Of a stretch of 64,000 bases of DNA, positions 16,793 through 25,603 are shown piece after piece; the first letter of the stretch is position 1; every line of letters begins with the position of its first letter. The notes under the pieces are model-generated. The model made no database searches and was not told the origin of the DNA. It was given only the letters and a program-made list of their open reading frames with translations. The translations under genes were made by a program, and so were the position numbers. The stretch covers positions 62,001 through 126,000 of the forward strand of contig NZ_VOMB01000010.1 of assembly GCF_019050325.1 (NCBI RefSeq), read 5' to 3'. Source of the stretch: [Mycobacterium] fortunisiensis. Its GTDB lineage: Bacteria; Actinomycetota; Actinomycetes; Mycobacteriales; Mycobacteriaceae.

Positions 16793-17545
16793 ATGCGCCT
16801 GGCCACTTTCAACATCCTGCACGGACGCAGCGTCCACGACGGCGACGTCGACCTGAGTCGGCTGGCCGCGGCAGTGGCCGAACTCGACGCCGACATCCTC
16901 GCGCTGCAGGAGGTCGACCTGGACCAACCCCGCTCGGGCAAGGCCGACCTGACCGCGGTGGCCGCCGATGCGATGAACGCCGGGTACCACCGCTTCGTCG
17001 CCGCGATCTCCGGAACCCCCGGGGCGACGTGGATGGCGGCCACCGGACGTGAGCAACCCGGCACCGCCGCCTACGGCATCGCCCTGCTGTCCCGGTACCC
17101 GGTCGAGAACTGGCAGGTACTGAGACTGCCGCGGATCCCGGTCCGGTTCCCGATGTACGTCTCCGGAATCCGCCGGTTCCGCATCATTCACGAGGAACCC
17201 CGCGCGGCGATGGTGGCCCGGATCGACACCCCGCTCGGTGCCATGACGGTGGCCAACACCCACCTGTCGTTCGTGCCGGGGTGGAACCGGGTGCAACTGC
17301 GGCACCTGCTGCGCGACGTGAACGGCTTTCCCGGCCCGAGGCTCCTGCTGGGCGACCTGAACACGGCCCGCCCTGGCCGCTGGCGTCCGCTCGGGGTGGC
17401 GCCGACGTTCCCGGCCACTGCGCCGACGACCCAGCTCGACCACATCCTCACCGACGACCCCGATTTGTCGTCGGCCTCATGTGCCGCACCGCACCTTCCG
17501 ATTTCGGATCATCGGGCGCTGGTTGCCGACATTTCGGCGTCCTGA
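16793..17545 (+). CDS. Endonuclease/exonuclease/phosphatase (EEP) fold protein
   Basis: A 250-residue metal-dependent phosphoesterase-type protein. The EEP motifs are in order: TFNILHG (metal Asn), ILALQEVD (metal Glu), VANTHLSF (catalytic His), LLLGDLN (Asp and Asn) and ISDHRAL (catalytic Asp-His). No signal peptide is visible, so it acts in the cytosol. Substrates of the family range from DNA to inositol phosphates and sphingomyelin and cannot be told from the sequence. It is 18 bp upstream of the leaderless alpha-mannosidase but has its own start. Confidence 0.87.
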   Translation: MRLATFNILHGRSVHDGDVDLSRLAAAVAELDADILALQEVDLDQPRSGKADLTAVAADAMNAGYHRFVAAISGTPGATWMAATGREQPGTAAYGIALLSRYPVENWQVLRLPRIPVRFPMYVSGIRRFRIIHEEPRAAMVARIDTPLGAMTVANTHLSFVPGWNRVQLRHLLRDVNGFPGPRLLLGDLNTARPGRWRPLGVAPTFPATAPTTQLDHILTDDPDLSSASCAAPHLPISDHRALVADISAS

Positions 17546-17550
17546 CGCCG

Positions 17551-17556
17551 TAGGGT
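17551..17556 (+). promoter_or_regulatory. -10 box, leaderless alpha-mannosidase gene
   Basis: TAGGGT then seven bases then ATG at 17564. Confidence 0.55.
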
Positions 17557-17563
17557 TTTGCAG

Positions 17564-20500
17564 ATGCACGTCACGTCAGTGGAGACGACGGAGCTGTTTG
17601 CCGGGCCCGAGGATTCCCCTCGGCAGCTGGTGCGGGTGCGCTACGAGGCCTGCGCGGCGCCAACCCCGGTGCAGGTCAGCGGGGACGGCCTGTCGGGTGA
17701 GGCCATCGCCGCCCCCGGAGCCGGTGCCGTCGAGGTGCCGGTGCACGTCGACGGGGGAGCGCCCGGTGAGGTCCGGCGGGCGCGGGTGGGTTCGACGGAC
17801 TTCGATTTCACCGTCGCCGAACCGGGCTGGACCATGTACATGATCAGCCACTTCCATTACGACCCGGTGTGGTGGAACACCCAGGCCGCCTACACCAGCG
17901 TCTGGACCGAGGATCCGCCCGGCCAGTGCCGGCAGACCAACGGCTTCGACCTGGTGGCTGCCCACCTGGAAATGGCCCGCCGCGAACCGGAATACAAGTT
18001 CGTGCTGGCCGAGGTGGACTATCTCAAGCCCTACTGGGATGCCCGGCCCGAAGACCGGGCCGACCTGCGCCGGTTCCTGGCCGAGGGGCGCGTCGAGATC
18101 ATGGGCGGCACCTACAACGAGCCCAACACCAACCTGACCAGCCCGGAGACGGCGATCCGGAACTTCGTGGCGGGCATGGGGTTTCAGCGTGACATCCTCG
18201 GTGCCAGACCGGCCACCGCGTGGCAACTCGACGTGTTCGGGCATGACCCGCAGTTTCCCGGGATGGCCGCCGATGTCGGCCTGACCTCCAGTTCGTGGGC
18301 GCGCGGGCCGCACCACCAGTGGGGCCCGATGCAGAACGACGGCGACCCCGAACGGATGCAGTTCGCCAGCGAATTCGAGTGGATCGCCCCGTCCGGCCGC
18401 GGGCTGCTCACCCACTACATGCCCGCCCACTATTCGGGCGGCTGGTGGATGGACTCGGCCGCCTCATTGGCCGAAGCCGAGGAATCCACCTACGCGCTGT
18501 TCACCAAACTCAAACGAGTTGCCTTGACCCGCAACGTACTCCTGCCGGTCGGCACCGATTACACCCCGCCGAACAAATGGGTCACCCAGATCCATCGGGA
18601 CTGGAACTCCCGCTACGCGTGGCCGAAGTTCGTCTGCGCGCTGCCGTCGGAGTTCTTCGCTGCGGTGCGGGCCGAGATGGATTCCCGCGGGTTGCGGCCG
18701 TCCCCGCAGACGCGTGACATGAACCCGATCTACACCGGCAAAGACGTCTCCTACATCGACACCAAACAGGCCAACCGGGCCGCCGAGGACGCGGTGCTCG
18801 ACGGTGAGAAGTTCGCAGTGTTCGCCGGGCTGCTCGGCGGTGCGGACTACCCGCAGGCCGCGTTCGCCAAAGCCTGGGTGCAATTGGCCTACGGCGCACA
18901 CCACGACGCCATCACCGGCTCGGAGTCCGACCAGGTCTACCTCGATCTGCTGACCAGCTGGCGCGACGCCTGGGAATTGGGCATCGCCGCACGCGACAAC
19001 GCGCTGAGCCTGCTGTCCGCGGCCGTCGACGGATCGGTGGTGGTGTGGAACACGGTGGCGCACAACCGAACCGATATCGTCACCGTGCACCTCGAAGATT
19101 CCTTTCCAGGTGCGGTACTCGACAGCGACGGCAACGAGGTGCCGGTGCTGGCCGCCGAGGACGGGAAGACGGTCAGCTGGCTGGCCCGCGACGTGCCGTC
19201 GCTGGGCTGGCGGTCCTACCGGTTCGCCCCCGGAACCGGCAGCGGCTGGGAACCGTTGGCCGGGCACGAGATTGCCAACGACCGCTACCGGTTACGCGTC
19301 GACGCGGCGCGCGGCGGCGGGGTGTGCTCGCTGACCGACGCCGGCCGTGAGCTCATCGCCGCCGGCGGCGTCGGCAACGAACTGGCCGTCTACGACGAGT
19401 ACCCGGCCCATCCCGAGGCCGGGGAAGGGCCCTGGCACCTGCTGCCGACCGGGCCGGTGGTGTGCTCATCGGCCACCCCGGCCGACGACGTGCAGTGTTA
19501 TCGCAGCCCGCTCGGGCAGCGTGTCGTTGTCCGCGGACGGATCGCAGAGTTACTGCGCTACACCCAGATCCTCACGTTGTGGGACGGCGTGGACCGCGTC
19601 GACTGCCGCACCGTCATCGACGAATTCGTCGGCGCCGACCGGCTGGTGCGGTTGCGCTGGCCCTGCCCGGTGCCCGGTGCGCTGCCGGTGAGCGAGGTCG
19701 GCGACGCGGTGATCGGACGCGGGTTCGGGCTCATGCACGACCGCTCGGCAGCCCAAGCCGTCGATGCGGCACAGCACCCGTGGACCCTGGACAACCCGGC
19801 CTACGGCTGGTTCGGGCTGTCCTCGGCCGTGCGGGTGCGTATCGGTGCGGATGTCCGGGCGGTATCGGTGGCCGAGGTGGTCGCGCCCGAGACCGAGGAC
19901 GCCGACGACACCGCCGGTGCCGACCCGCGCGAGCTGATGGTGGCCCTGGTCCGCGCCGGGGTGACCGCCACCTGCAGCGCCGCCGACAAACCCCGCTACG
20001 GCGATCTGACCGTGGACTCCAACCTGCCCGACACCCGATTCGCCCTCGGCGGCCCGGACGAAAACCCGTTTACCGCAGCGGTTCTGGCAGCGGCCGACAT
20101 CACCTACGCCGACGAGCTCAAACGCCAGCTGGACGAAACCGGATCGGCGCGGGTCTGGGTCCCGGCGGCCACGCCGTTGACCGAGCACTGGGTGCCCGGG
20201 GCGGACCTGCGCGGGGTGCGCACCCTGCCGGTGCTGATCCTGGCCGGCGACCTCGGCGCGGTGGTCGAGGACCTGGGCGACGCCGAGATCGTCGTTGACC
20301 AGCGGGCCCCGGCCGAAGAAGTGCCGTTCGAGGACCGCACCGTCGCGCTCCTCAACCGCGGTGTGCCGAGCTTCGCCGTCGACCCCGACGGCACCCTGCA
20401 CACCTCACTGATGCGGTCCTGCACCGGATGGCCCTCGGGCACCTGGATCGACCCGCCGCGGCGTACCGCACCGGACGGATCCAACTTTCAATTGCAGCAC

Positions 20501-21718
20501 TGGACACACACCTTCGACTACGCCCTGGTGAGTGGCACCGGTGATTGGCGTGCGATGGGCGCGGCGTCGAGTGCCGCCGAGTTCAACCGGCCGCTGCTGC
20601 CCGTCGTACCGGATTCGGACGGGGCCGGCGGTCTGCCGGGATGGGGCTCGCTGCTGGAGATCGAGCCGGCCGGCGCAGTCCAACTCGGTGCGCTCAAAGC
20701 GACCGGCAACCCGCTGGCATCGGGCAGCCTACGCAGTGCGGACCCCGCCGACGGGGTTACCGCCCGCCTGGTCGAGATCACCGGCAGCAGTGCCGAAGTC
20801 ACCCTCCGCTCCGGGTTGCGCGCGGTCTCGTCCGCGGCGAACCTGAACCTGCTGGAGGAGCCCGCGCCGGAGCAACCCTCACACCTGAGCCTGCACGGCT
20901 ACGAGATCGCCACGGTCTCCACCCAACTGAACCAACCCAGGGTGTTGTCCGCCGAGCATCGACAGCTTGCCCCCGACGCCGAAGTGGCCCAACCCCTCTA
21001 CGCCCGCTACTGGCTGCACAATCGCGGCCCCGCACCGCTGGGTGGGCTGCCCGCCGTCGCGTATCTGCATCCGGAGAGCGTCTCCGCCCGGCCGGGTGCC
21101 GAGGTGGTCGTGCGGCTCACCGCGGCCAGCGACTGCACCGACGGCGCCCTGCACGGGCGGGTGCGGTTGTCTGCGCCGCCGGGTTGGGACGTGCAACCCG
21201 ACGAGCTGGCCTACGTGCTGCCGCCCGGCGAGCATCTGGAAACCGATGTGGTGCTGAGCATTCCGGCGGATGTTGCGCCTGGGCTGTATCCATTGCGTGC
21301 CCAGCTCGCGGTCACCGGCAGCGATTCGGGTGCGCTGCCGCCGTCCTGGCGGCAGGTGGTCGAGGATGTCTGTGTGGTCACGATCGGTGCGCCCGAGGCC
21401 CAGGTGCTCACCCTCGTGTCCGAACCGCAGCCCGTCGAGGTCAAGGCCGGCGAGACCGCCGGCCTGACGATCACCATCGGCACCGACGCGGGTGCCGGCC
21501 TGACCGCTGAGGCCCACCTGATCAGCCCGTGGGGGACGTGGGAGTGGATGGGCCCGGCCGCGGTGGGCGTCGAGTTGCCGGCCGGCGGGACCGCCGAGAT
21601 CGGGTTCGAGGTCGCGCCACCACCCTGGGTCGAGCCAGGGGAATGGTGGGCGTTGATCCGGGTCGGTTGCGCCGGACGGCTGATCTACTCCCCGGCCGTG
21701 AAGGTGACGGTGCGATGA
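17564..21718 (+). CDS. GH38 alpha-mannosidase
   Basis: A very large enzyme of 1384 residues that hydrolyses alpha-mannosides. The GH38 zinc site starts with HFHYDPVWW (H96 and D100), the probable catalytic nucleophile is D223 in WQLDVFGHD, and a further metal motif is AYGAHHDAITGS. The C-terminal half is a beta-rich GH38 domain followed by about 350 residues with immunoglobulin-like repeats (LSAPPGWDVQPDELAYVLPPG region). No signal peptide, so it is probably cytosolic or uses a non-classical route. It corresponds to Rv0648. The start ATG 17564 is preferred to an upstream TTG because a TAGGGT box lies seven bases before it. Its stop overlaps the next gene (ATGA). Confidence 0.92.
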   Translation: MHVTSVETTELFAGPEDSPRQLVRVRYEACAAPTPVQVSGDGLSGEAIAAPGAGAVEVPVHVDGGAPGEVRRARVGSTDFDFTVAEPGWTMYMISHFHYDPVWWNTQAAYTSVWTEDPPGQCRQTNGFDLVAAHLEMARREPEYKFVLAEVDYLKPYWDARPEDRADLRRFLAEGRVEIMGGTYNEPNTNLTSPETAIRNFVAGMGFQRDILGARPATAWQLDVFGHDPQFPGMAADVGLTSSSWARGPHHQWGPMQNDGDPERMQFASEFEWIAPSGRGLLTHYMPAHYSGGWWMDSAASLAEAEESTYALFTKLKRVALTRNVLLPVGTDYTPPNKWVTQIHRDWNSRYAWPKFVCALPSEFFAAVRAEMDSRGLRPSPQTRDMNPIYTGKDVSYIDTKQANRAAEDAVLDGEKFAVFAGLLGGADYPQAAFAKAWVQLAYGAHHDAITGSESDQVYLDLLTSWRDAWELGIAARDNALSLLSAAVDGSVVVWNTVAHNRTDIVTVHLEDSFPGAVLDSDGNEVPVLAAEDGKTVSWLARDVPSLGWRSYRFAPGTGSGWEPLAGHEIANDRYRLRVDAARGGGVCSLTDAGRELIAAGGVGNELAVYDEYPAHPEAGEGPWHLLPTGPVVCSSATPADDVQCYRSPLGQRVVVRGRIAELLRYTQILTLWDGVDRVDCRTVIDEFVGADRLVRLRWPCPVPGALPVSEVGDAVIGRGFGLMHDRSAAQAVDAAQHPWTLDNPAYGWFGLSSAVRVRIGADVRAVSVAEVVAPETEDADDTAGADPRELMVALVRAGVTATCSAADKPRYGDLTVDSNLPDTRFALGGPDENPFTAAVLAAADITYADELKRQLDETGSARVWVPAATPLTEHWVPGADLRGVRTLPVLILAGDLGAVVEDLGDAEIVVDQRAPAEEVPFEDRTVALLNRGVPSFAVDPDGTLHTSLMRSCTGWPSGTWIDPPRRTAPDGSNFQLQHWTHTFDYALVSGTGDWRAMGAASSAAEFNRPLLPVVPDSDGAGGLPGWGSLLEIEPAGAVQLGALKATGNPLASGSLRSADPADGVTARLVEITGSSAEVTLRSGLRAVSSAANLNLLEEPAPEQPSHLSLHGYEIATVSTQLNQPRVLSAEHRQLAPDAEVAQPLYARYWLHNRGPAPLGGLPAVAYLHPESVSARPGAEVVVRLTAASDCTDGALHGRVRLSAPPGWDVQPDELAYVLPPGEHLETDVVLSIPADVAPGLYPLRAQLAVTGSDSGALPPSWRQVVEDVCVVTIGAPEAQVLTLVSEPQPVEVKAGETAGLTITIGTDAGAGLTAEAHLISPWGTWEWMGPAAVGVELPAGGTAEIGFEVAPPPWVEPGEWWALIRVGCAGRLIYSPAVKVTVR

Positions 21719-22344
21719 ATTCTGCGCCGAATCCGGCGGCCTACGCGGCGCGGGTGGCAGGAAAACCGGTGCCGCTCACCGAGATCGACGAACGCGAGGC
21801 CGCGCTGCGGGCCGGGAACCGGGCGGCCGCGCTGCCGCGCCCACACACCAGTGAGGGGCGGCAACTGCGCCGCTGGATCACCCAGTTGGCGGTGGCCGAT
21901 CGGGTGGTGGCCGACGAGGCCGCGGCGCGGGGACTGTCGCCCGACGGTGCGCCCGCCCACGACGAGGTGCTGCCCGATACCGCGGCCCGGCTCGAGATCG
22001 GCAGCGTCGCCGCCGCCACCCTGGCCACCCCGCTGGCCCGAGCGGTGTTCGCGGATGTCACTGCCGCCGTGGATGTTTCGGAAACCGAAGTGACCGGCTA
22101 TCACGCGCGCAACCCGATGCGCTTCGCGGTCCGGCGATCCGGTGCTGACGGCTGGCGGGCCCGGCCCGTCGCGCCCGCGCTGCACGAGGTCCGTGAGCGC
22201 ATCGCCGCGCACCTGCGGGCTGCCGCACGCCGACAGGTTTTCCGGCAGTGGCTCGATGCGCGGTGTGCGGCCGTGGTGGAACTGGCGCCCGGATACGAAC
22301 ATCCCGGTGATCCCCGTCAACCGGACAACACCCACAAACACTAG
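21715..22344 (+). CDS. Hypothetical protein resembling PpiC/SurA flanking helices (Rv0649-like position)
   Basis: A 209-residue protein. The middle has VDVSETEVTGYHARNPMRF and the end RERIAAHLRAAARRQVFRQW, which look like the segments that flank the parvulin domain in SurA/PrsA/PpiC chaperones, but no parvulin core is visible. The last residues are rich in Pro/His (GYEHPGDPRQPDNTHKH). In M. tuberculosis the gene in this position is annotated fabD2 (malonyl transacylase); I see no G-x-S-x-G here, so that name is not supported. It overlaps the mannosidase by four bases and is followed after nine bases by a ROK kinase, hence part of the glycan operon. Function unknown. Confidence 0.7.
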   Translation: MNSAPNPAAYAARVAGKPVPLTEIDEREAALRAGNRAAALPRPHTSEGRQLRRWITQLAVADRVVADEAAARGLSPDGAPAHDEVLPDTAARLEIGSVAAATLATPLARAVFADVTAAVDVSETEVTGYHARNPMRFAVRRSGADGWRARPVAPALHEVRERIAAHLRAAARRQVFRQWLDARCAAVVELAPGYEHPGDPRQPDNTHKH

Positions 22345-22353
22345 GAGCGCCAC

Positions 22354-23247
22354 GTGAGCCTGAACCTGGCGGTCGACATCGGTGGCACCAAGATCGCGGT
22401 CGCTCTGGTCGATCCCGACGGGCAACTGGTTCACCGGGCGCAGCTGCCCACCCCGGACGGTGACGCCGAGGCAGTGTGGGTCGCCGTCGACACCCTGCTC
22501 GGCGAGGCCCTGCGGCACGGGCCGGCGGCCGCCGTCGGCGTCGCCTCGGCCGGGCCGATCGACCTGGCCGGCGGCACCGTCAGCCCGATCAACATCCCCC
22601 AGTGGCAGCACTTTCCGATCGTCGAGCGGGTGGCCGCCAGCTCCCGGTTGCCGGTGCGCCTCGGCGGCGACGGGCTGTGTATGGCACTCGGTGAGCAGTG
22701 GCGTGGCGCGGGGCGGGATGCGCAGTTCCTGCTCGGCATGGTGGTGTCGACGGGGGTGGGCGGTGGGCTGGTGCTCGACGGCGCGCCGTACGACGGCCGC
22801 ACCGGCAACGCGGGGCACGTCGGCCACGTCGTCGTCGCGCCCGACGGAGGTGACCCGTGCGCCTGCGGCGGGCACGGCTGCGTCGAGACCGTCGCGTCGG
22901 GCCCCAGCATGGTGCGGTGGGCCCGGGGACAGGGCTGGGGCGGCACCGACGCCAAGGCGCTCGGCGATGCGGCGGCATCCGGTGATCCGCTGGCGCTCAA
23001 GGCCTTTGACCGCGGTGCCCGGGCGGTGGCGGCGACGATCGCGTCGGTGGGCGCGGTCTGCGACCTGGACCTGGCGGTGATCGGTGGGGGAGTGGCCAAG
23101 TCAGGGGCGCTGCTGTTCGGCCCACTGCGCGCGGCGCTGGCCGACTATGCCGGCCTGGAATTCCTGCGCGGGCTGCGGGTGGTGCCGGCCGAGCTGGGCG
23201 GAGACGCCGGCCTGGTCGGCGCGGCGGCTCTGGCCCGCGGCCTCTGA
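22354..23247 (+). CDS. ROK-family sugar kinase
   Basis: A 297-residue protein. It begins with the ATP phosphate loop DIGGTKIAVAL, has the ROK sugar-binding segment (GGDGLCMALGEQWRGAG, where the usual N-D is G-D), and the zinc motif CACGGHGCVE. No DNA-binding domain precedes the kinase, so it is an enzyme rather than a ROK repressor. The mannosidase upstream makes mannose or a mannose derivative a plausible substrate; family members also use glucose and ManNAc. GTG at 22354 follows TAGGAGCG. It is the last gene of the mannosidase operon and its 3' end overlaps the antisense HxlR gene by 103 bp. Confidence 0.88.
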   Translation: MSLNLAVDIGGTKIAVALVDPDGQLVHRAQLPTPDGDAEAVWVAVDTLLGEALRHGPAAAVGVASAGPIDLAGGTVSPINIPQWQHFPIVERVAASSRLPVRLGGDGLCMALGEQWRGAGRDAQFLLGMVVSTGVGGGLVLDGAPYDGRTGNAGHVGHVVVAPDGGDPCACGGHGCVETVASGPSMVRWARGQGWGGTDAKALGDAAASGDPLALKAFDRGARAVAATIASVGAVCDLDLAVIGGGVAKSGALLFGPLRAALADYAGLEFLRGLRVVPAELGGDAGLVGAAALARGL

Positions 23248-23567
23248 CGCTCCATGTGGGTGCGGCCCCAGTCGCACAGCGCCTGCAGTATCGGCGCCAG
23301 CGTCATGCCGTACTCGGAGATCGAATAGTGCACGCACGGCGGCACCGTGCCCGCGTCGTGGCGGTCGATGATCCTGGCGTCGACCAGATCGTGCAGATGC
23401 CGGATGAGCATGCGCTCGGTGATGTCGGGGATGCTGCGCCGGAGTTCGGCGGTGCGCATCGGCCCGTCGGACAACCGCCACAGGATCGTGCCTTTCCAGC
23501 GGCCGTCGATCACCGACAGCGTCGCGTCGATCGGGCAGTCACCGATCTCCTTCTTCGAAACTGCCAC
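23145..23567 (-). CDS. HxlR-family transcriptional regulator
   Basis: A 140-residue winged-helix regulator. The signature features are CPIDATLSVIDGRWKGTILW near the N-terminus (the cysteine is often redox-active) and the recognition/wing region LRRSIPDITERMLIRHLHDL. GTG at 23567 is chosen because AGAGG lies five bases upstream, in preference to the GTG two codons earlier. The basic, Pro/Arg-rich tail of about 35 residues is antisense to the ROK gene. It is divergent from a small membrane protein with a CTGAC-N6-GTCAG palindrome between them. Confidence 0.87.
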   Translation of the reverse strand: MAVSKKEIGDCPIDATLSVIDGRWKGTILWRLSDGPMRTAELRRSIPDITERMLIRHLHDLVDARIIDRHDAGTVPPCVHYSISEYGMTLAPILQALCDWGRTHMERQRPRARAAAPTRPASPPSSAGTTRSPRRNSRPA

Positions 23568-23585
23568 GTCCACCTCTTTCCTGTG

Positions 23586-23619
23586 CTGACTAATTTGTCA
23601 GTACCTTGTTTTCTGTCAG
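23586..23619. promoter_or_regulatory. HxlR operator candidate
   Basis: CTGAC (23586-23590) and GTCAG (23597-23601) form a palindrome with a 6-bp AT-rich centre; a third half-site CTGTCAG lies at 23613-23619. Both sit between the divergent HxlR and DUF1772-like genes. Confidence 0.55.
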
Positions 23620-23641
23620 CATAGTGATCAGGCTTGACGGC

Positions 23642-24100
23642 ATGGAACAGGTTGTGCAGATTCTTGCCGTGATCGTCGTCGGTCCGCTCCTGGGTGTCGA
23701 ATTCGGGGTCGCCGCATTCACCAACCCGATCCTGCAGCGACTTCCCGAGGCCGCCTACTGGCAAGCGCGGGGCGCCGGCGGCCGGATCCTCGGGACGGCG
23801 ATGCCGTTCTGGTATCTGGGGTCGGCCGGGCTGGTGGCCGCGGCGGCGGTGTGGAATCGCGGACCGCTGCTCATCGCCGCGGTCGTGCTGATGGGGTTGA
23901 TCGTCCTGCTGTCGGTCACCGTGCTCGTGCCGATCAACAACCGCGTCGCGGCGGCAGTGGGCGCCCCCGGCGCCGGTGGCGTTGCCGAGGACGCCGAGCA
24001 CTTCCACGAGTTGGCCCGGCGTTGGGACCGCCTGCACTGGGTGCGGGTCGGCCTCCTGGCCGCGGCGTTTGTGTTGGTGGTGCTCGCCGGCGCACGCTGA
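23642..24100 (+). CDS. DUF1772-like small integral membrane protein
   Basis: A 152-residue protein with four predicted hydrophobic segments (about 5-25, 50-70, 75-95 and 130-150) and the motif YWQARGAGGRILGTAMP after the first. It resembles the DUF1772/anthrone-oxygenase-like membrane family. ATG at 23642 is taken because it opens the first membrane helix; the longer TTG frame would run through the operator. It is divergent from an HxlR regulator, a common pairing, and is probably its target. Physiological function is unknown. Confidence 0.75.
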   Translation: MEQVVQILAVIVVGPLLGVEFGVAAFTNPILQRLPEAAYWQARGAGGRILGTAMPFWYLGSAGLVAAAAVWNRGPLLIAAVVLMGLIVLLSVTVLVPINNRVAAAVGAPGAGGVAEDAEHFHELARRWDRLHWVRVGLLAAAFVLVVLAGAR

Positions 24101-24200
24101 GGCGCGGCGAACGTGCGCAGCACGCCGGTGCCCGGCGGCGCGTCTGGGGGCAAACGCGCACGCTCGCGGTGTGGATTAGGAAGTCACCGGGGGCGTCGGC

Positions 24201-24206
24201 TACTCT
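24201..24206 (+). promoter_or_regulatory. -10 box of the rplJ promoter
   Basis: TACTCT lies about 40 bp before the conserved L10 leader. The 308-bp space between the DUF1772 gene and rplJ holds this box and the leader and no coding sequence. Confidence 0.5.
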
Positions 24207-24243
24207 GGTCGGGTTCCACCGAAGACCGTCGGTCACCTAGCAA

Positions 24244-24348
24244 TAGGTTGAAGGTCCGGGAAGTGTCCCGGCGGCCCACGCAGGAGGACGAGGCTAGACC
24301 AGTTTCGTGCTGGATATCTCTGCGCCCCGACCTGTCTGCGTCGGGGCG
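24244..24348 (+). ncRNA. Ribosomal protein L10 leader with downstream hairpin
   Basis: The segment GAAGGTCCGGG...GTCCCGGCGG followed by CAGGAGGACGAGGCTAGACC resembles the actinobacterial L10 leader, an mRNA structure bound by the L10-(L12)4 complex for autogenous control. A second strong hairpin, CGCCCCGA/TCGGGGCG (24323-24348) followed by TTCGTCATTT, may be an attenuator. Confidence 0.7.
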
Positions 24349-24408
24349 TTCGTCATTTCACGGCCCCAAGTTGGTGGAGCGCCCGATACCCACCACAAGG
24401 AGGCATGC

Positions 24409-24936
24409 ATGGCCAAGGCTGACAAGGCCACGGCGGTTGCCGACATTGCTGAGCAGTTCAAGGCGTCGACGGCCACCGTCGTCACCGAGTACCGCGGGCT
24501 GACTGTGGCCAACCTGGCTGAACTGCGTCGTTCCCTCGGCGCCTCCGCCACGTACACCGTCGCCAAGAACACTCTGGTGAAGCGCGCTGCGACCGAAGCC
24601 GGCATTGAAGGTCTCGACGAGCTGTTCGCCGGTCCCACGGCGATCGCGTTCGTCCAGGGCGAGCCGGTTGACGCCGCCAAGGCGATCAAGAAGTTTGCCA
24701 AGGACAACAAGGCGCTCGTCATCAAGGGCGGCTACATGGACGGCAAGGCGCTGTCCGTCGCCGAGGTCGAGAAGATCGCCGACCTCGAGTCGCGCGAGGT
24801 GCTGCTCGCCAAGCTGGCAGGTGCCATGAAGGGCAACCTGTCCAAGGCCGCAGGCCTGTTCAACGCACCTGCTTCTCAGGTGGCCCGCCTCGCCGCGGCG
24901 CTGCAGGAGAAGAAGGCCGGCGAAGAAGCAGCGTAG
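24409..24936 (+). CDS. rplJ: 50S ribosomal protein L10
   Basis: A 175-residue stalk-base protein that anchors L7/L12 dimers to 23S rRNA. The N-terminal RNA-binding domain includes [20 protein letters not shown] and [12 protein letters not shown]; the C-terminal helix that binds L12 is [18 protein letters not shown]. Two ATGs are close together (24405 and 24409); only 24409 is in frame and it follows AAGGAGG. It is preceded by a structured leader for autoregulation and followed by rplL. Confidence 0.97.
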   Translation: MAKADKATAVADIAEQFKASTATVVTEYRGLTVANLAELRRSLGASATYTVAKNTLVKRAATEAGIEGLDELFAGPTAIAFVQGEPVDAAKAIKKFAKDNKALVIKGGYMDGKALSVAEVEKIADLESREVLLAKLAGAMKGNLSKAAGLFNAPASQVARLAAALQEKKAGEEAA

Positions 24937-25019
24937 CTGCGTCGTTTGAACCACTGCTCGCAAAGCAACCGCACATAACCACCCACCATCTGTAAGAAAA
25001 ATCAGGAAGGACCATCACC

Positions 25020-25412
25020 ATGGCCAAGCTGTCCACCGACGAACTGCTCGACGCGTTCAAGGAAATGACCCTGCTGGAGCTCTCTGAGTTCGTGAAGCAG
25101 TTCGAAGAGGTCTTCGAGGTCACCGCCGCGGCTCCGGTCGCCGTTGCCGCTGCCCCGGGTGCCGCCGCCGGCGGTGCCGCCGAGGCCGGCGAGGAGCAGT
25201 CTGAGTTCGACGTCATCCTCGAGGGTGCCGGCGACAAGAAGATCGGCGTCATCAAGGTCGTCCGCGAGATCGTCTCCGGCCTGGGCCTGAAGGAAGCCAA
25301 GGATCTGGTCGACGGCGCTCCCAAGCCGCTGCTGGAGAAGGTTTCCAAGGAGGCCGCCGAGGACGCCAAGGGCAAGCTGGAAGCTGCCGGCGCCAGCGTC
25401 ACCGTCAAGTAG
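25020..25412 (+). CDS. rplL: 50S ribosomal protein L7/L12
   Basis: A 130-residue stalk protein that recruits translational GTPases. The N-terminal dimerisation helix ([20 protein letters not shown]) is joined by an Ala/Gly hinge (about 38-58) to the C-terminal factor-binding domain with [23 protein letters not shown] at 25020 follows AGGAAGGA. A strong intrinsic terminator lies 18 bp after the stop. Confidence 0.97.
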   Translation: MAKLSTDELLDAFKEMTLLELSEFVKQFEEVFEVTAAAPVAVAAAPGAAAGGAAEAGEEQSEFDVILEGAGDKKIGVIKVVREIVSGLGLKEAKDLVDGAPKPLLEKVSKEAAEDAKGKLEAAGASVTVK

Positions 25413-25430
25413 TCCATACCTGGACCGCAC

Positions 25431-25466
25431 GAATCCCCGGATCCCCACGGATCCGGGGATTCTTTG
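25431..25466 (+). terminator. Intrinsic terminator of rplJL
   Basis: A perfect 14-bp stem GAATCCCCGGATCC/GGATCCGGGGATTC with loop CCAC, followed by TTTG. Confidence 0.88.
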
Positions 25467-25603
25467 CTGTGTGAGCAGGATTGGTGTGAAAGTGCACCGG
25501 GTATATAGGTACAAGCATGTGTGGGTGGTACCCAGTGCGCTATGGTGACTCAAGCCACAGGCCGCAGCAGGTGGCGGGGTGAGCCGTAGGCGGAAGGATC
25601 TTT

